Shown piece by piece: positions 39,331-50,055 of a stretch of DNA of 64,000 bases (position 1 is its first letter; each line of letters opens with the position of its first letter). Position numbers and translations under genes: made by a program. Under the pieces are notes generated by a model that was not told the DNA's origin, did not search any database, and saw nothing but the letters and a program-made list of their open reading frames with translations. Source of the DNA: Maea johnstoni (lineage: Eukaryota > Annelida > Polychaeta > Spionida > Magelonidae); NCBI GenBank assembly GCA_963942565.1, contig OZ012700.1, positions 22,950,813 through 23,014,812 on the forward strand, in the 5' to 3' direction.

Positions 39331-39344
39331 AGTTTTACGCAATG

Positions 39345-40064
39345 TTATCTCCAAACAGGACGACTGGACGTGCTTGCGGCTGAAGAAGGACGCGACGCAC
39401 TCATTGGTCGATGGGTAGCGAAGCCGCTCGGAGGTCTGCTGGACGCGGGCCGGCTGCTTACAGGAGCATCATTAGCAATCCCACCCGGTCTCCGTTTAGT
39501 CTGTTTGTTACCCCCAGCGGGAGATTTGCTCGCTGCTCGGTTGTAGTCCACACCAGTCCACAATAGCGGCTTTGGCGTACTTCTATCGTCTTTATCCCAA
39601 GGGGCTGGGAAATCACATTCCACAGGCTGTGGTCCAAATAAACTCTCGTCCACGTAGGACTCTTTGAACTTCTTTAGTTTGTATGGACTTTTGTTTTTCA
39701 TTCCACCACTAGAGGGCGTAACGGCTCCTGATGACACTGGCCCTTGGAGAGGCGTCGCAGAACGTGAACTGTTCGGGGTGACCCCTGGTGACGAAGCTGC
39801 AGGCGTCCAAAGATTAGGACTCGAGCGGGTCTTAGACGGTTTCTTCTTTTCACACCAGGGGGCCTCCCATTGTGCTGTGTCATGGCCGCACGTCTTTGGG
39901 TTTGAACTGCCAAAGAGAAGCTCATCGACGTTTGAAGATGTTGAGACAACCTTGTATGTATTCCGGCTTCGGCGCGAGGCACTAGGTGGCCGGGTTCGCA
40001 CACCCTGAGCTGAGGGCGGCCTGCTGCCCGTAATAGCCATCGCGTCAAACTGTTCACCACTCAT
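39345..40064 (-). CDS. RITA1: RBPJ-interacting and tubulin-associated protein RITA1
   Basis: One 239-codon coding exon, close to the human length of 269. Family motifs appear in order: VDELLFG (46-52), APWCEKKK (68-75), YVDESLFG (137-144), APW (154-156), KPLLWTGV (165-172) and a basic, Pro/Ser-rich C-terminus ending SRPVWR, comparable to the human KPPWK end. Vertebrate RITA1 shuttles between nucleus and cytoplasm, binds RBPJ (CSL) through a hydrophobic segment near LLWT, exports it to damp Notch output, and binds tubulin through its C-terminus. The ATG at 40064 is chosen because a tatttcag acceptor lies about 25 bases upstream and earlier ATGs hit stops, implying a non-coding first exon. SRPxS repeats at 203-233 are low complexity. 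The VDExLFG...APW...LWT module occurs twice. Confidence 0.93.
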   Translation of the reverse strand: MSGEQFDAMAITGSRPPSAQGVRTRPPSASRRSRNTYKVVSTSSNVDELLFGSSNPKTCGHDTAQWEAPWCEKKKPSKTRSSPNLWTPAASSPGVTPNSSRSATPLQGPVSSGAVTPSSGGMKNKSPYKLKKFKESYVDESLFGPQPVECDFPAPWDKDDRSTPKPLLWTGVDYNRAASKSPAGGNKQTKRRPGGIANDAPVSSRPASSRPPSGFATHRPMSASRPSSAASTSSRPVWR

Positions 40065-40133
40065 TCTGCCATCTTCACATCATAAACCTGAAATATGTGG
40101 AAAATCATTGTATTTTTCAAATATATCTAAATT

Positions 40134-40384
<251 letters not shown>

Positions 40385-41700
40385 GTTGTCAACTGCACTG
40401 TGGGTGATTTTTGCTATGGTCCATATTAATTGTGTCCATTTTAATTGATCTAGCCATGGTATGTTTAACGTCAGCGATCACTGCTTTTGTTCCTTGAAAC
40501 AAGGAATTATCTCATTCCTTTGATACAAATAATAAGTATAATAGTAAAAATATGATACAAGGCAAGTTATTGTTAAGAAAGATTTAGGATTTATAAAGAG
40601 ATGGTCAAACCTACATGAATTTAGTCACTTAAGCACTGCTTTTAGGACTAATGATAGAGGCTTTAAGAAGGAAAATGGGTCACCATTGTTTGCACTACTC
40701 ATAATTGTCAAGAACCTCCATTACTGAGTAGTGTACACTTTGGAATTAGAAGTTTAGGGTAAAACTAATAAAAGATTTTATACTATAAAAGACTGAATGA
40801 AATGAATACACATGTTTAATATGTAATCTGTGTTGTTGGTATTTATTAATAAAGAGGAATTAAAGGGAATTCAATTTCAATCCACTGTATACTGTTGGTA
40901 CATATTGATAAAAGTTCTGATTTTTTTCTCTATTCAATGCATAGAATAAATACATTTGAACCATGAAAAGTGTTTTAATTAGTATTCATGTTTGTGTTGT
41001 ATATTTATGTTGCTCTATTAAAAGCACCGTTTAAGTTAAAAGTGACTGAATTCATGTAGTTTTGACCTGGCATCTCTTTACCTTACATTTTTATTAACAA
41101 TAACTTGCCTTTGTGCATTATATATCATATTTTTGTGTAGGTGGCTATCATCACTTCATGCCTGAGATATAGCTGTCATGAAGATGTGACCTGAGTGAAG
41201 TAGTTACTTTTTCATAGCTTAACCCATTGTGAGCAAGATAAGATATGGTACCAATTTATATCTTATATCCTTTCTGTGTCAGTAGCTCTGGAAATTACCC
41301 TTTTTTGAGGTCTGTACCATACCATAGCAAAGATGACAGTTCCAATAGACAGGATATTTGTCTGTCCCTTGCATTTTCAAGATGATATGAGTGAGTAAAT
41401 ATGCCTATCTATCAATTGTTTAAACATATACCGTACCATAGCTTCAATAGAATTACCCTTGACAAGTGTTGTCTGGCGTCTGGAACTACACAATTTTCGA
41501 AAATGACTGAAAGAAAGCTGTTAGGGGAGGTGGCCTCCAAGGGGAGGTGGCCGTCTTGGTAGGTGGACATCTTTAGTTGACCCGTTCCCTTCTGATCCTT
41601 CATTACCTCCTGTTACCTCAACTTATTTCAGACTTGTGAGTTCAGAGTTGTGTAGGCCTACTACTACGACTACGGATCCTGGGAGTGCAAGACCCTTACA
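40385..41700. other. Non-coding stretch upstream of RITA1
   Basis: AT-rich, no recognised gene or repeat. The promoter and non-coding first exon of RITA1 (minus strand) should lie here or nearer; I could not place them. Confidence 0.4.
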
Positions 41701-41727
41701 AATAATACCGGCTTTTATACAAATAAT

Positions 41728-42800
41728 ACCCGTCAAGTCTCCTGTTTTTAACAGGAGTCTCCTGTTTTTTGGACTTCATTTTACCTGCCTCCTGTTTTTC
41801 TCCTGTTTTTTTCTTGTCTCCTGTTTTTCTCCTGTTTTTCTAGAAAACCAGTCTAAAGCGACTATAATCTCCTGTTTTTCCTCAAGTTAAGCCCAGATCT
41901 ACTTAAACTCCTACAGCTTAGCATGCAACTTAGCTCTTCTAGCCTGCCTAAACAATACTCAGTTGACCTAATTGAACCCAGCTTGCCCAAAAGTTGCAAT
42001 TAGCCTAGATAACCATTCCTATTTTACGCAGTAGATATGTTTTAATTGATATTAAGCTGAATTTTAAGAAGTAGAAAGAGGTGCATGCTGATCTAGCATC
42101 ATAACATTAAGAAAAAAAGGCTGATAAAGAAAATTCACCTCCACGTAAAAGAGCAAAATACATGTGCAAATTTAGTGATAAAATTGCACAAGAGTATCCA
42201 GATATCCCAAGAAGTAAACAGGGAGATGATCACGCCCTTTGCAAAGTGTGTAAAGTGGACATATCTATAGGAAATGGTGGGAAAAGTGATGTAAAACAAC
42301 ATGTTGGAAAAGCTAAGCACAAGAAACAAAAGCAAGCAGCACAGGATTCCAACAAAATCAACCAGCACATGCGGACAATGAGGTCATACAGAACAGAACA
42401 TAACTTTGAATATAATAGATTAAAAAATATGTGGTTCCCTGTTGAATTATTTGGATGATTGTAGTTTAATACATTAATTATTATGATAGCATTTACCTAT
42501 ACAGGTAATGTAACCTGTTTAAAGTGAAAAAAGGAATAGGTTTCATGAAATTCATGGACTGACAGGAATAATAAATATGGTCATGTTAAAATTGGTTTGT
42601 TGTTTTTATGTCCATCTGTTTACTGCAGAGAGTTGAGAGTATTGGCACTACATTAGGTAGGAGCCACCTGGTGGGACGTTGGTAAATTATATAAACAGGT
42701 GCGGCACCTGGTGGGAAGTTGGTAAACTAATGAATATGGTAGCGGCACTGCCGCGTGAGAAAATCTCCTGTTTTTTTTTGTCTGGGGTTGACAGGTATAG
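41728..42800 (+). mobile_element. Degenerate hAT-like element with BED-finger ORF
   Basis: The left side has TACCCGTCAAGTCTCC and a cluster of CTCCTGTTTTT repeats (41740-41880). The right side has CTCCTGTTTTTTTTTGTC and GGGTTGACAGGTA, whose inverse TACCTGTCAACCCC partly matches the left start. Between them is a zinc-finger ORF. Ends and superfamily are uncertain. Confidence 0.4.
42111..42458 (+). pseudogene. BED-type zinc-finger fragment of a hAT-like transposase
   Basis: An open frame of about 115 codons after a stop at 42108. A basic PPRKRAK stretch is followed by YMCKFSDKIAQEYPDI, then a BED-like finger CKVC...GNGGKSDVKQHVGKAKHKK (Cys-x2-Cys, His, His). This N-terminal layout is common in hAT transposases and genes derived from them. 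It ends at a stop after WFPVELFG without the RNase-H-like catalytic domain or dimerisation region, so it is a fragment or the remains of a deletion derivative. Splicing to a distant exon cannot be ruled out. Confidence 0.55.
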
Positions 42801-42914
42801 CCGGGCTATAGACTAGTAACAGAGCCCCAGACATTCTAAGATGAAGAAAAGAATGGATATGTAGCGAGAGACCAATTACTATATAAGCTATAGTAAAGTG
42901 CTGGACTCATGCCT

Positions 42915-43269
42915 CAGGGCTCGACGTTAAGGCTAGCCCCGTAGCCCCGGGCTAGTTATTGAAAGTCAGGGCTAGTAAATTCTACCTGTGAGTAGCCCTG
43001 AGGGGCTAGTTAGAATTAGAATATCAGCGCTTAAAAAATTATAAAGCCCACCTTTGGCTCTGCATACCTTGATGATAATTTAACTCAATTTACCACAATA
43101 CACTGTATTCTTTTCACGTTATCAACAGAGGCTATGATATCAACAGAGGTCACTATCTGAAAAGAGTTGTCATTAATATCAGGGCTAGCGAAAATATTTC
43201 AGGGCTAGTAAAAGTTTCGGTAACTAGCCCTGCTGGGCTTATGAAGTTTTTTCTTAATGTTGAGCCCTG
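42915..43269. mobile_element. 355-bp MITE, 5-bp target duplication TGCCT
   Basis: Ends CAGGGCTCGACGTTAA and TTAATGTTGAGCCCTG, flanked by TGCCT on both sides (42910-42914 and 43270-43274). The core is built of GGGCTAGT / ACTAGCCC repeats in both orientations. Confidence 0.85.
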
Positions 43270-43634
43270 TGCCTTTTTAAGTTCAAATATTTTGTATGAA
43301 GAACCACAAAAAATGGCTGTATGTGGTCTCATTTAAAAGAGGTCTTTCATGTCTATGGTTGGTAAATAAAATACTTCCTTTTCACTTAGATGAAGAAAAG
43401 CATAACTATATGAGCTATAGTGAAGGGCTGGACTCATGCCTGATCTAGCATCAGCATGGGGTCACGAGGGAACAAGGACCAATCAGAGCGGCCTAAGTCA
43501 AGTATCCCGGACCCACCCTATATAGGAAGGAAACAAAAGAATATATGAATAAAAACTATTGATTCTAGCCCCGCAGGGTTATAACGATCTGGTATCATTT
43601 ACATTACAGAGAAACCTGATCGCCAGCATCAACT

Positions 43635-44388
43635 CAGAGGTGTCCAACTGTCGCATTGTCGCACCAGCGTGCGACAGGGGCTTCAAAGTGTGCGACAAAC
43701 ACACTTATAAACACAAACTTATAACACTGTTTAACTGGGATATTTTTGCCAAACATGACCGTTTGAGCCTATCAGATATTTCACTTCAATTCTTTTTGAT
43801 ATAAATTGTATGTAAAAACTAAAAACTAGTGAATTCCATTTAGTAATACTCAATGTAAGTGTCTATTGATTGGTTTTGGTCTTAACTATTGTAATGAAGG
43901 CTAATGTAGTAATTCCACTAGGTGACGAAATTCATAATTATTATAGGGATTAAGATCTGCCGCTGAGCAATGGTGCAGATTTATAGCCGAGACGTAGGTG
44001 TTTGTTGCTAAAGCTGAGGCTGCCAAGGCCAAAGCTTTGCAACAAACACCCTCAGCGAGGCTATAAATCTGCACCGATGCTCAGTGCCAGGTCTTAATGG
44101 CTATTATAGCCCATTTGACTGATAACAAATTATCCTACAACTCTGTGGAAATGACACAAAAATCATGTTTTCTAGTGGTTGCTCAGCCTGGATTTGGTCC
44201 CAGCTCCCTGCTGTGAACCGGGACCACTTTGGAGCCACAGAAACAGATTCTCACTGTACATAGTGTGTTTTCCAAGCCTAGGTATTTTCATAGCTATGCG
44301 CTATAATATCGAACCATGGTCACCAAAAATTGCTGTGCTCCAGGACTTTTTGACTGTGCTCCAGGACTAAAATATGTGGACACCCTTG
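43635..44388. mobile_element. 754-bp hAT-like element, 5-bp target duplication CAACT
   Basis: Ends CAGAGGTGTCCA and TGGACACCCTTG, flanked by CAACT at 43630-43634 and 44389-44393, inside repeat R2. No transposase ORF. The foldback MITE 43938-44112 lies within. Confidence 0.65.
43938..44112. mobile_element. Foldback MITE
   Basis: Inverted arms of about 65 bp: TTAAGATCTGCCGCTGAGC...GCAGATTTATAGCC...GGTGTTTGTTGC and the reverse, around a loop of about 30 bases. Confidence 0.75.
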
Positions 44389-44919
44389 CAACTGAGCAAG
44401 TGCAGTGCACAAATTTTAGGCTATTAGTTGACACTGGTTGAGGCTAGCCTGTTCAGGGTGACCGTCTGGTTTCATATCCACTTGTTTTTATTTATCTAAG
44501 CACAAGCCCTGTGTGCATATCTAGAGCTGGAGCAAGTTCCTGTGGTTGTTACTGACCATTGAAAGTTGTTGATCGCTCGTTTGTTCAGATTTATCGGAGG
44601 AGTATGCAATCAAATCAATCAACACTTGTGTTCCATGCGCAGAAGGATATTAATCGTCAAGCTTCAGTCAATTCAAAACAATTTACGTTCCATTCATTTC
44701 AGAATACAGGTCTACCTGTCAAAACATCGGGTGAACACCCAAACATTCATCATATCGACAGTGAGGCTGTATATCGCCATGGCTCTGCGTAGAAAGAGGG
44801 CAACTTCAAGAGCTTCAAGAACATCATACACTATCACGAGTGAAGAACAAATACGCAAATACGAAACGCCCCTGATGGTGAAAGTAGGAACTACATGTGT
44901 ACAGGACTACCCATCTGTA

Positions 44920-45726
44920 CGATGGACCAAGTGTGAAAGAGAAAATAAATTTAAATTTGTTTTCACTCCCGTTTATTGGGGAGAGAAGATAAATTTGAAT
45001 TCATTTTCACTCCCGTTTATTGGGGAGAGAAAATAGATTTAAATATATTTCTACTCCCGTTTGTTGGGAAGAGTAAATAAATTTCAATTTATTTTCACTC
45101 CCTTTTATTTGGGAGAGAAAATAGATTTAAATGACAATTCCACCATGGATAAAACAGGGGCTCAAATAGTTTCTTATGGTATTCTCTACTTAAACCCAAG
45201 TTCCCATCAGTGCCAACCTTCATACAAGAAGTTTATTGCTGTTTAAACACCTCTTAACAGGCACAAAATTGAGGCACTGGGGGCGGCCATTTTAACCTGT
45301 TTATAGCCTCTTAACTGGTTGTTGGTGCAACTAAGTCATTAGCATGAAGGTAGCTGCTAATGACTTAGTTGCACCAGAGAAATACATCCCCTTGATCCGC
45401 AACCCCATAGGTACTGCATGCTAGCCTCTACGGCATCTGCGCCTCGGGTTACGCGCTGTAGCCTGGGGTTGTATTGGTCACGTGATCTGTGCAGTGAGCA
45501 TGCAGCCGCAGAGAAACTGGTTGGCTGGGGGATGTCATCCTATCTAGGTCAGATAGTGAGAGGCAGCGAAATTTGATGACGCAAGACCAGTGCCCACTCC
45601 CTGTCTACTACTCTCAGGTTGCACCAACAGCCAGTTAGACTTGGAGGCTAAATTTATTTTCTCTCCCCAATGAACGGTAGTGAAAATAAATTTAGATTTA
45701 TTTTCTCTTTCACACTTGGTCCATCG
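44920..45726. mobile_element. TA-flanked foldback element with tandem repeats
   Basis: Inverted ends CGATGGACCAAGTGTGAAAG (70 bp or more of pairing), bordered by TA at 44918-44919 and 45727-45728. The left arm carries four units of about 44 bp (CACTCCCGTTTATTGGGGAG). Inside, AACTGG..GTTGGTGCAAC (45315) pairs with GTTGCACCAAC..CCAGTT (45618), and a perfect 21-bp stem GGTGCAACTAAGTCATTAGC is at about 45324-45375. Non-coding. Confidence 0.8.
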
Positions 45727-45728
45727 TA

Positions 45729-47140
45729 AAAATAGATTTTATTGGGAAAGTTGCCAGCAAATTAGTTGTGCTTCCTGATATGTCGGTTTAATCTCCTATT
45801 TATTAACTCTTTGTGTTAGTTTGCCGCTTTTCTTTTAAATTGGTAGAATTGATACTAAAAGCGACAAATGATCATTTTCTACTCCTTTTAACGAGTGTGA
45901 AACAAATACTATTTGTAGTGTGTTTTTAAAGAATGTGTAGAGAGCGAAGCGAGCTCTTATGACCAGGGAGCTAAGAGTGCTGACTGCAGATTTGACCAGT
46001 CCAACGTACTCTGGCCTTCAAAAACATTCTTGAAACCACTTCTGCTTTCTGCACGTGCATTGGTAGTTCAGATATAAACCCTACCTATTTTCCCGTTTCT
46101 GAGTCTGCCGTAGTGCTGAGTCTTAAAAATCATGTTAGCACTTTTCCGGTGAAATTTTGAGCGGAAGCATTTTGCTATAATCTGGGCACATACAAACAGC
46201 TGGGAAACGTATTTTTCCTCTTTTCAATCACCGATGGCTAGCTCTATATATTGCCGCATAATTTAAAGTCAGCGCCGTGTAAATAGGACTATATCAGACT
46301 CTTTTCATCTCCAGCCGGCGATGGACTTGCATGGAAAAGTTGTATATGTCCGCCCTATTGGTTTGGTAAAAGTCGGAATTATTTACAGAACGGAAATTTG
46401 GATTAGCGGAAATGCAACATGTGTCAAGTATATTATTAACCTGAATAGTTTGTTTTGTTTCTATTGCGAAATATCCAGTATATATGTTGGAAGAAGACAT
46501 ATAATATGGTAATTAATGACACTTTCAGGACCAAGAAGCCTAGCATTGGTTCCGTTTATGGGTTTTATGCTAAACCACCGCTGCTAACATAAAATTTCGA
46601 GGATCGCATTGAACCTTACATGTGCAACACAGAACATCTACAATAAGATATCGTTGCATATATAGTAAGGTTCAGTATTATTGAACAAGTGCATTAAAGG
46701 CTGCCATTCATTGTCAACGCGCTCTTGTGAGATCTGTTTTTAAAGTGTTGCTGTTTTTAATCGAGCCGTTGTTCGATAAGATTCGATGTCGAATAGGTTT
46801 AGTTATCCGAGTTTGAAAATAAAACTGCAAATCTAAGTTATACCTAACTAAAATATTGACCACAAGCAATTCTGGAAGTGAAGTGTCGCAGATGCGCTAT
46901 TGCGGTTTGCGCGCGCACTCCCGTGAGGTCGTATTTGCAACTTCGCCATGCACCAGTCAATATTGAAATCCCTGGGGGGGGGGGGGGGGGGGGGTGCTCC
47001 CCACGGGGTGGGGACACAACTTATAATATAGTAGATCGAGGCTAAAAGGCTGGGACATAGGGCGGTGATAGTGAAGACTTTAAAAATCCTCGTTAAAAAC
47101 ATCCTATTTTTTATTATCCCAATCGGCCGCCAAACATTAG
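45729..47140. other. Non-coding stretch
   Basis: No recognised gene. A poly-G run of about 20 lies at 46974-46994. Confidence 0.4.
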
Positions 47141-48770
47141 GCAAACTAATGAAATTCGATCTTGTCATTATAAAATGACCAGCACTGAATATGGCTATCA
47201 GTTTTTTGTTTGTTTGTTTTTCATTTCAGGAAGTACCAGCTGCATCTGTGCAAATCAATTAGATCTTGTCATCATGGTATGACCGGCACTGAACACTACG
47301 GGCCAAATAGCCCAAATTGTCAAGTGACCCTGTATCTCTGGAGTGCATGACCGAAACTTTATGAAATTTCGCCACCAAATAGCTTGCAGAAGTACAAAAC
47401 ATTTGAAGAATTAAAATGACATTGATATGACCTCTAATGACCTTGAAATGACCTTTAACTATGTATTTTCAACATATCTGATTTTTGGTCCAAGTTATTG
47501 CCCCCTAATAGTACAAAAATGGAAATTACTCCCCTTTATTATCATAGACTTCATACTCTAGTATATATTTTCAAAAAAATCTGGTCAGAAAAAGCAACTT
47601 TTGAATTTTTTTATGAAGTATGATATGAAAATATTTATTTGCTTTTCTTGCGCCATAACCAGCATTCCTACCAATACCAAACCCACATTATCAGGTTGGT
47701 CTCAAGGAGAAGATATCATTAAAAAAATATCACCCCAATATCTGTTTTCATCGCAAAGTTATGTCATATTTTCGAAATCTGCGATGACCTTTGACCTCAA
47801 AAATCCAAAATGGCCGCCCTCGGCGGCCATCTTGGATTTCAAAAATTGGACATATCTTTGCAACGGAAGCAGATATCGGCATGGTCTTTTTTAAAATGAT
47901 ATCTGTACTTTTACCTCTAATCAGTTATGTGGTTGTCATCTTGGTAGGGCTTACATTTCTGGCAGTAGAAGAGAAAATGCATATGTTAATTTCGACCTTC
48001 ACAAAAAATTTTCATTTTTGTACTTTTTGTACCGATTTCTTTGTAAATGTATTCTAGAGTGCCTTGCTCAAAATCGTATGAGAGCAGATTTTTCATTTTC
48101 AGACAATTTTGGGCAGAAAATGTGATTGAAAGAGGGATATGCTGAGAAAAAAAAGTTTTCTTATGTCATTTCAAGGTCATACAAGATCAATCAAGGTCAT
48201 TTGGGTTCATTGATTTTTTTGTATCCCCATTGGCTATCATGTGGTCAAAAATGATGAGAATATGAAAATGTCTTACAAAGATATGCCCACATATGCTCTC
48301 CACTTGGCAATTTGAGCCCATTTGGCCCCACAGTGGAATATGGCTAGTAGGCCCTATTATTGTGTGTGTTTTTATTTCAGGAAATAGGCCTACCTGTGCA
48401 TCTGTGCAAATCAACTCAATAAAAGTTTCAAATTCATTTCTCCTCATATACGTTTTAAATAATACTTAAGTGACAATACTGATAATGTGGGAAAAGTATG
48501 AAAATTCAAATGCTCAAGAAATTAGATCTTGTCAGTGGTATGACCGGCACTGAATACGGCTAGTAGGCCCTAATACATGTATTGTGTTGTTGTTGTTTTT
48601 AATTTCAGGAAGTATGCCTACCTGTGCATCTGTGCAAATCAACTCAATAAAAGTTTCAAATCCATTTCTCCTCATATACGTTTTAAATAATACTTTAATG
48701 ACAATACTGAGAATGCGGGAAAAAGTATGAAAATTCCAATAATAAAGACATGCTTTCATCATTTTTTACA
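47140..48770. repeat. Imperfect tandem repeats around GACCGGCACTGAA
   Basis: Units with TTAGATCTTGTCA, TATGACCGGCACTGAA, GGCTAGTAGGCCCTA, ATTTCAGGAAGTA and GCATCTGTGCAAATCAA recur near 47140, 47220-47290, 48330-48530 and 48530-48750; the last two are collinear at a spacing of about 215 bp. Between them, 47300-48330 is unique-looking DNA with a GGCCGCC-CTC-GGCGGCC hairpin at about 47805-47836. Confidence 0.65.
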
Positions 48771-49214
48771 ACCCTTTCTGTTTATTATAGTTTTATCCGC
48801 CAAGTAGAAATGCAAGCCTTCTAAGGCATGGATGGCAATAAACATTTCAGGTGGATATCACATGTCACTCCAATCAATAGACAGCACATATATCTAATCT
48901 TATTTGGCGTTATCTAAGAATGCCGGTGGTGTATGTGAAAATTAGCCCTAAGCTTAATCCATGGTATTCTTAAACAGGATTTTGGTCCTTGCAACCGGCA
49001 GCAAGAATCGTTTTATTTAAATGCACCGAATGTATTATGAAATGAACGTTCGGTTGGAGCAATCGAACCTCGTTCTCGATTTTACAAAATAAAGTTCTAT
49101 AAGACGATATTTTTATATCTTTATCATTGAATACTTTACGATTAAAATTTCCACATGCAATTTATTATTAATATTAATAACAATATCGCTTGTTTAGAGA
49201 TCAATTTAAACTCC
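48771..49214. other. Intergenic stretch upstream of USPL1
   Basis: No recognised gene or repeat. Confidence 0.4.
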
Positions 49215-49333
49215 CAAGATCCTCCTCTACGTTAATCCTACGAATCAAGATGGCGTCGTGCGAAGCATGTGCGTCAAAAGGAATCGTTATTTTGCGTGTT
49301 GTACGAGGCATTACGTGTTTCTCGTAGATGTTG
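49215..49333 (+). promoter_or_regulatory. Probable USPL1 promoter-proximal 5' exon
   Basis: CpG-richer than its surroundings, with a YY1-like AAGATGGCGTCG at 49248. A TTG/gtgagt donor at 49333/49334 could join to the tttttgttgtgcag acceptor ending at 50042, 13 bases before the USPL1 ATG. A 25-codon upstream ORF starts in the YY1-like site. Transcription start is inferred. Confidence 0.45.
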
Positions 49334-50055
49334 GTGAGTCGAATGCATAAACCATACACTTCTTTTTATTTTGCCAGAAAGTTCGGGATGGTCAGCCTTG
49401 CAATTTCGTTTATTGCAGGGTGTTAGTTGGTGAAGCCACGCCGGTTCACGAGTTTGGTGGCGGGTAGATAGAGGTGTGCATGCTTTTGTTTACGTGTTTC
49501 TCTGCAGTTTACTTTCGTGTTGTCAGTGTGTTATCAACCTTCCCTTCATGATGATGATGTGAAATGATTTTCACAAGGCATGACGCGCTAAACATTCTCG
49601 CTTCGCCTTTAGCGTAATGCCAAAATATCCGAAGTAATGTACTTCATCCGGCGCACTTTCACTTTACTCTTTAAAGTTTAGCAGTTAAAAGTGTACACTA
49701 GACGACTAGTGTGATAAGATATCATGTTGAAGTCAATTACGTTGTAATGCCAAAGGCGAGAAATTTGCTAATTGCAATCAGTCTGTGGCCTGCCTGCCAA
49801 AACTCGAATTGGCATACGGGTGTCGCAATAGGTCAAGTAAGTATTTCCGGTGGCACGGGAACGTTCACTGAACGCAGCTATGACGAACTCGCTATGACGA
49901 TGATATCACGCTCTTCCAAAACGTAACTCACTCGTTCATCAACTTATCCATGCACCAGAACTATCGGCTGGCAGTTTTCATCTCTCCATGTTTAATCCCA
50001 TAGATGAACATTGGACTTATCTCTACCATTTTTGTTGTGCAGATGCAGATACAAG

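Larger units (their letters stand above)
42838..44520 (+). repeat. Dispersed repeat R2, copy 1 (with insertions)
   Basis: ATGAAGAAAAGAATGGATAT...GTGCTGGACTCATGCC, GGAACAAGGACCAATCAG, GGCTATTAGTTGACACT and GTTGAGGCTAGC occur in the same order as at 62738-63070. The copy is split by 42915-43269 and 43635-44388, and its first part is repeated near 43388. Confidence 0.7.

Noticed and set aside
41740-41880. Possible CRISPR-like array of CTCCTGTTTTT units
   Set aside because: Units are short, irregularly spaced and lack unique spacers of constant length; an animal genome is not expected to carry CRISPR arrays.
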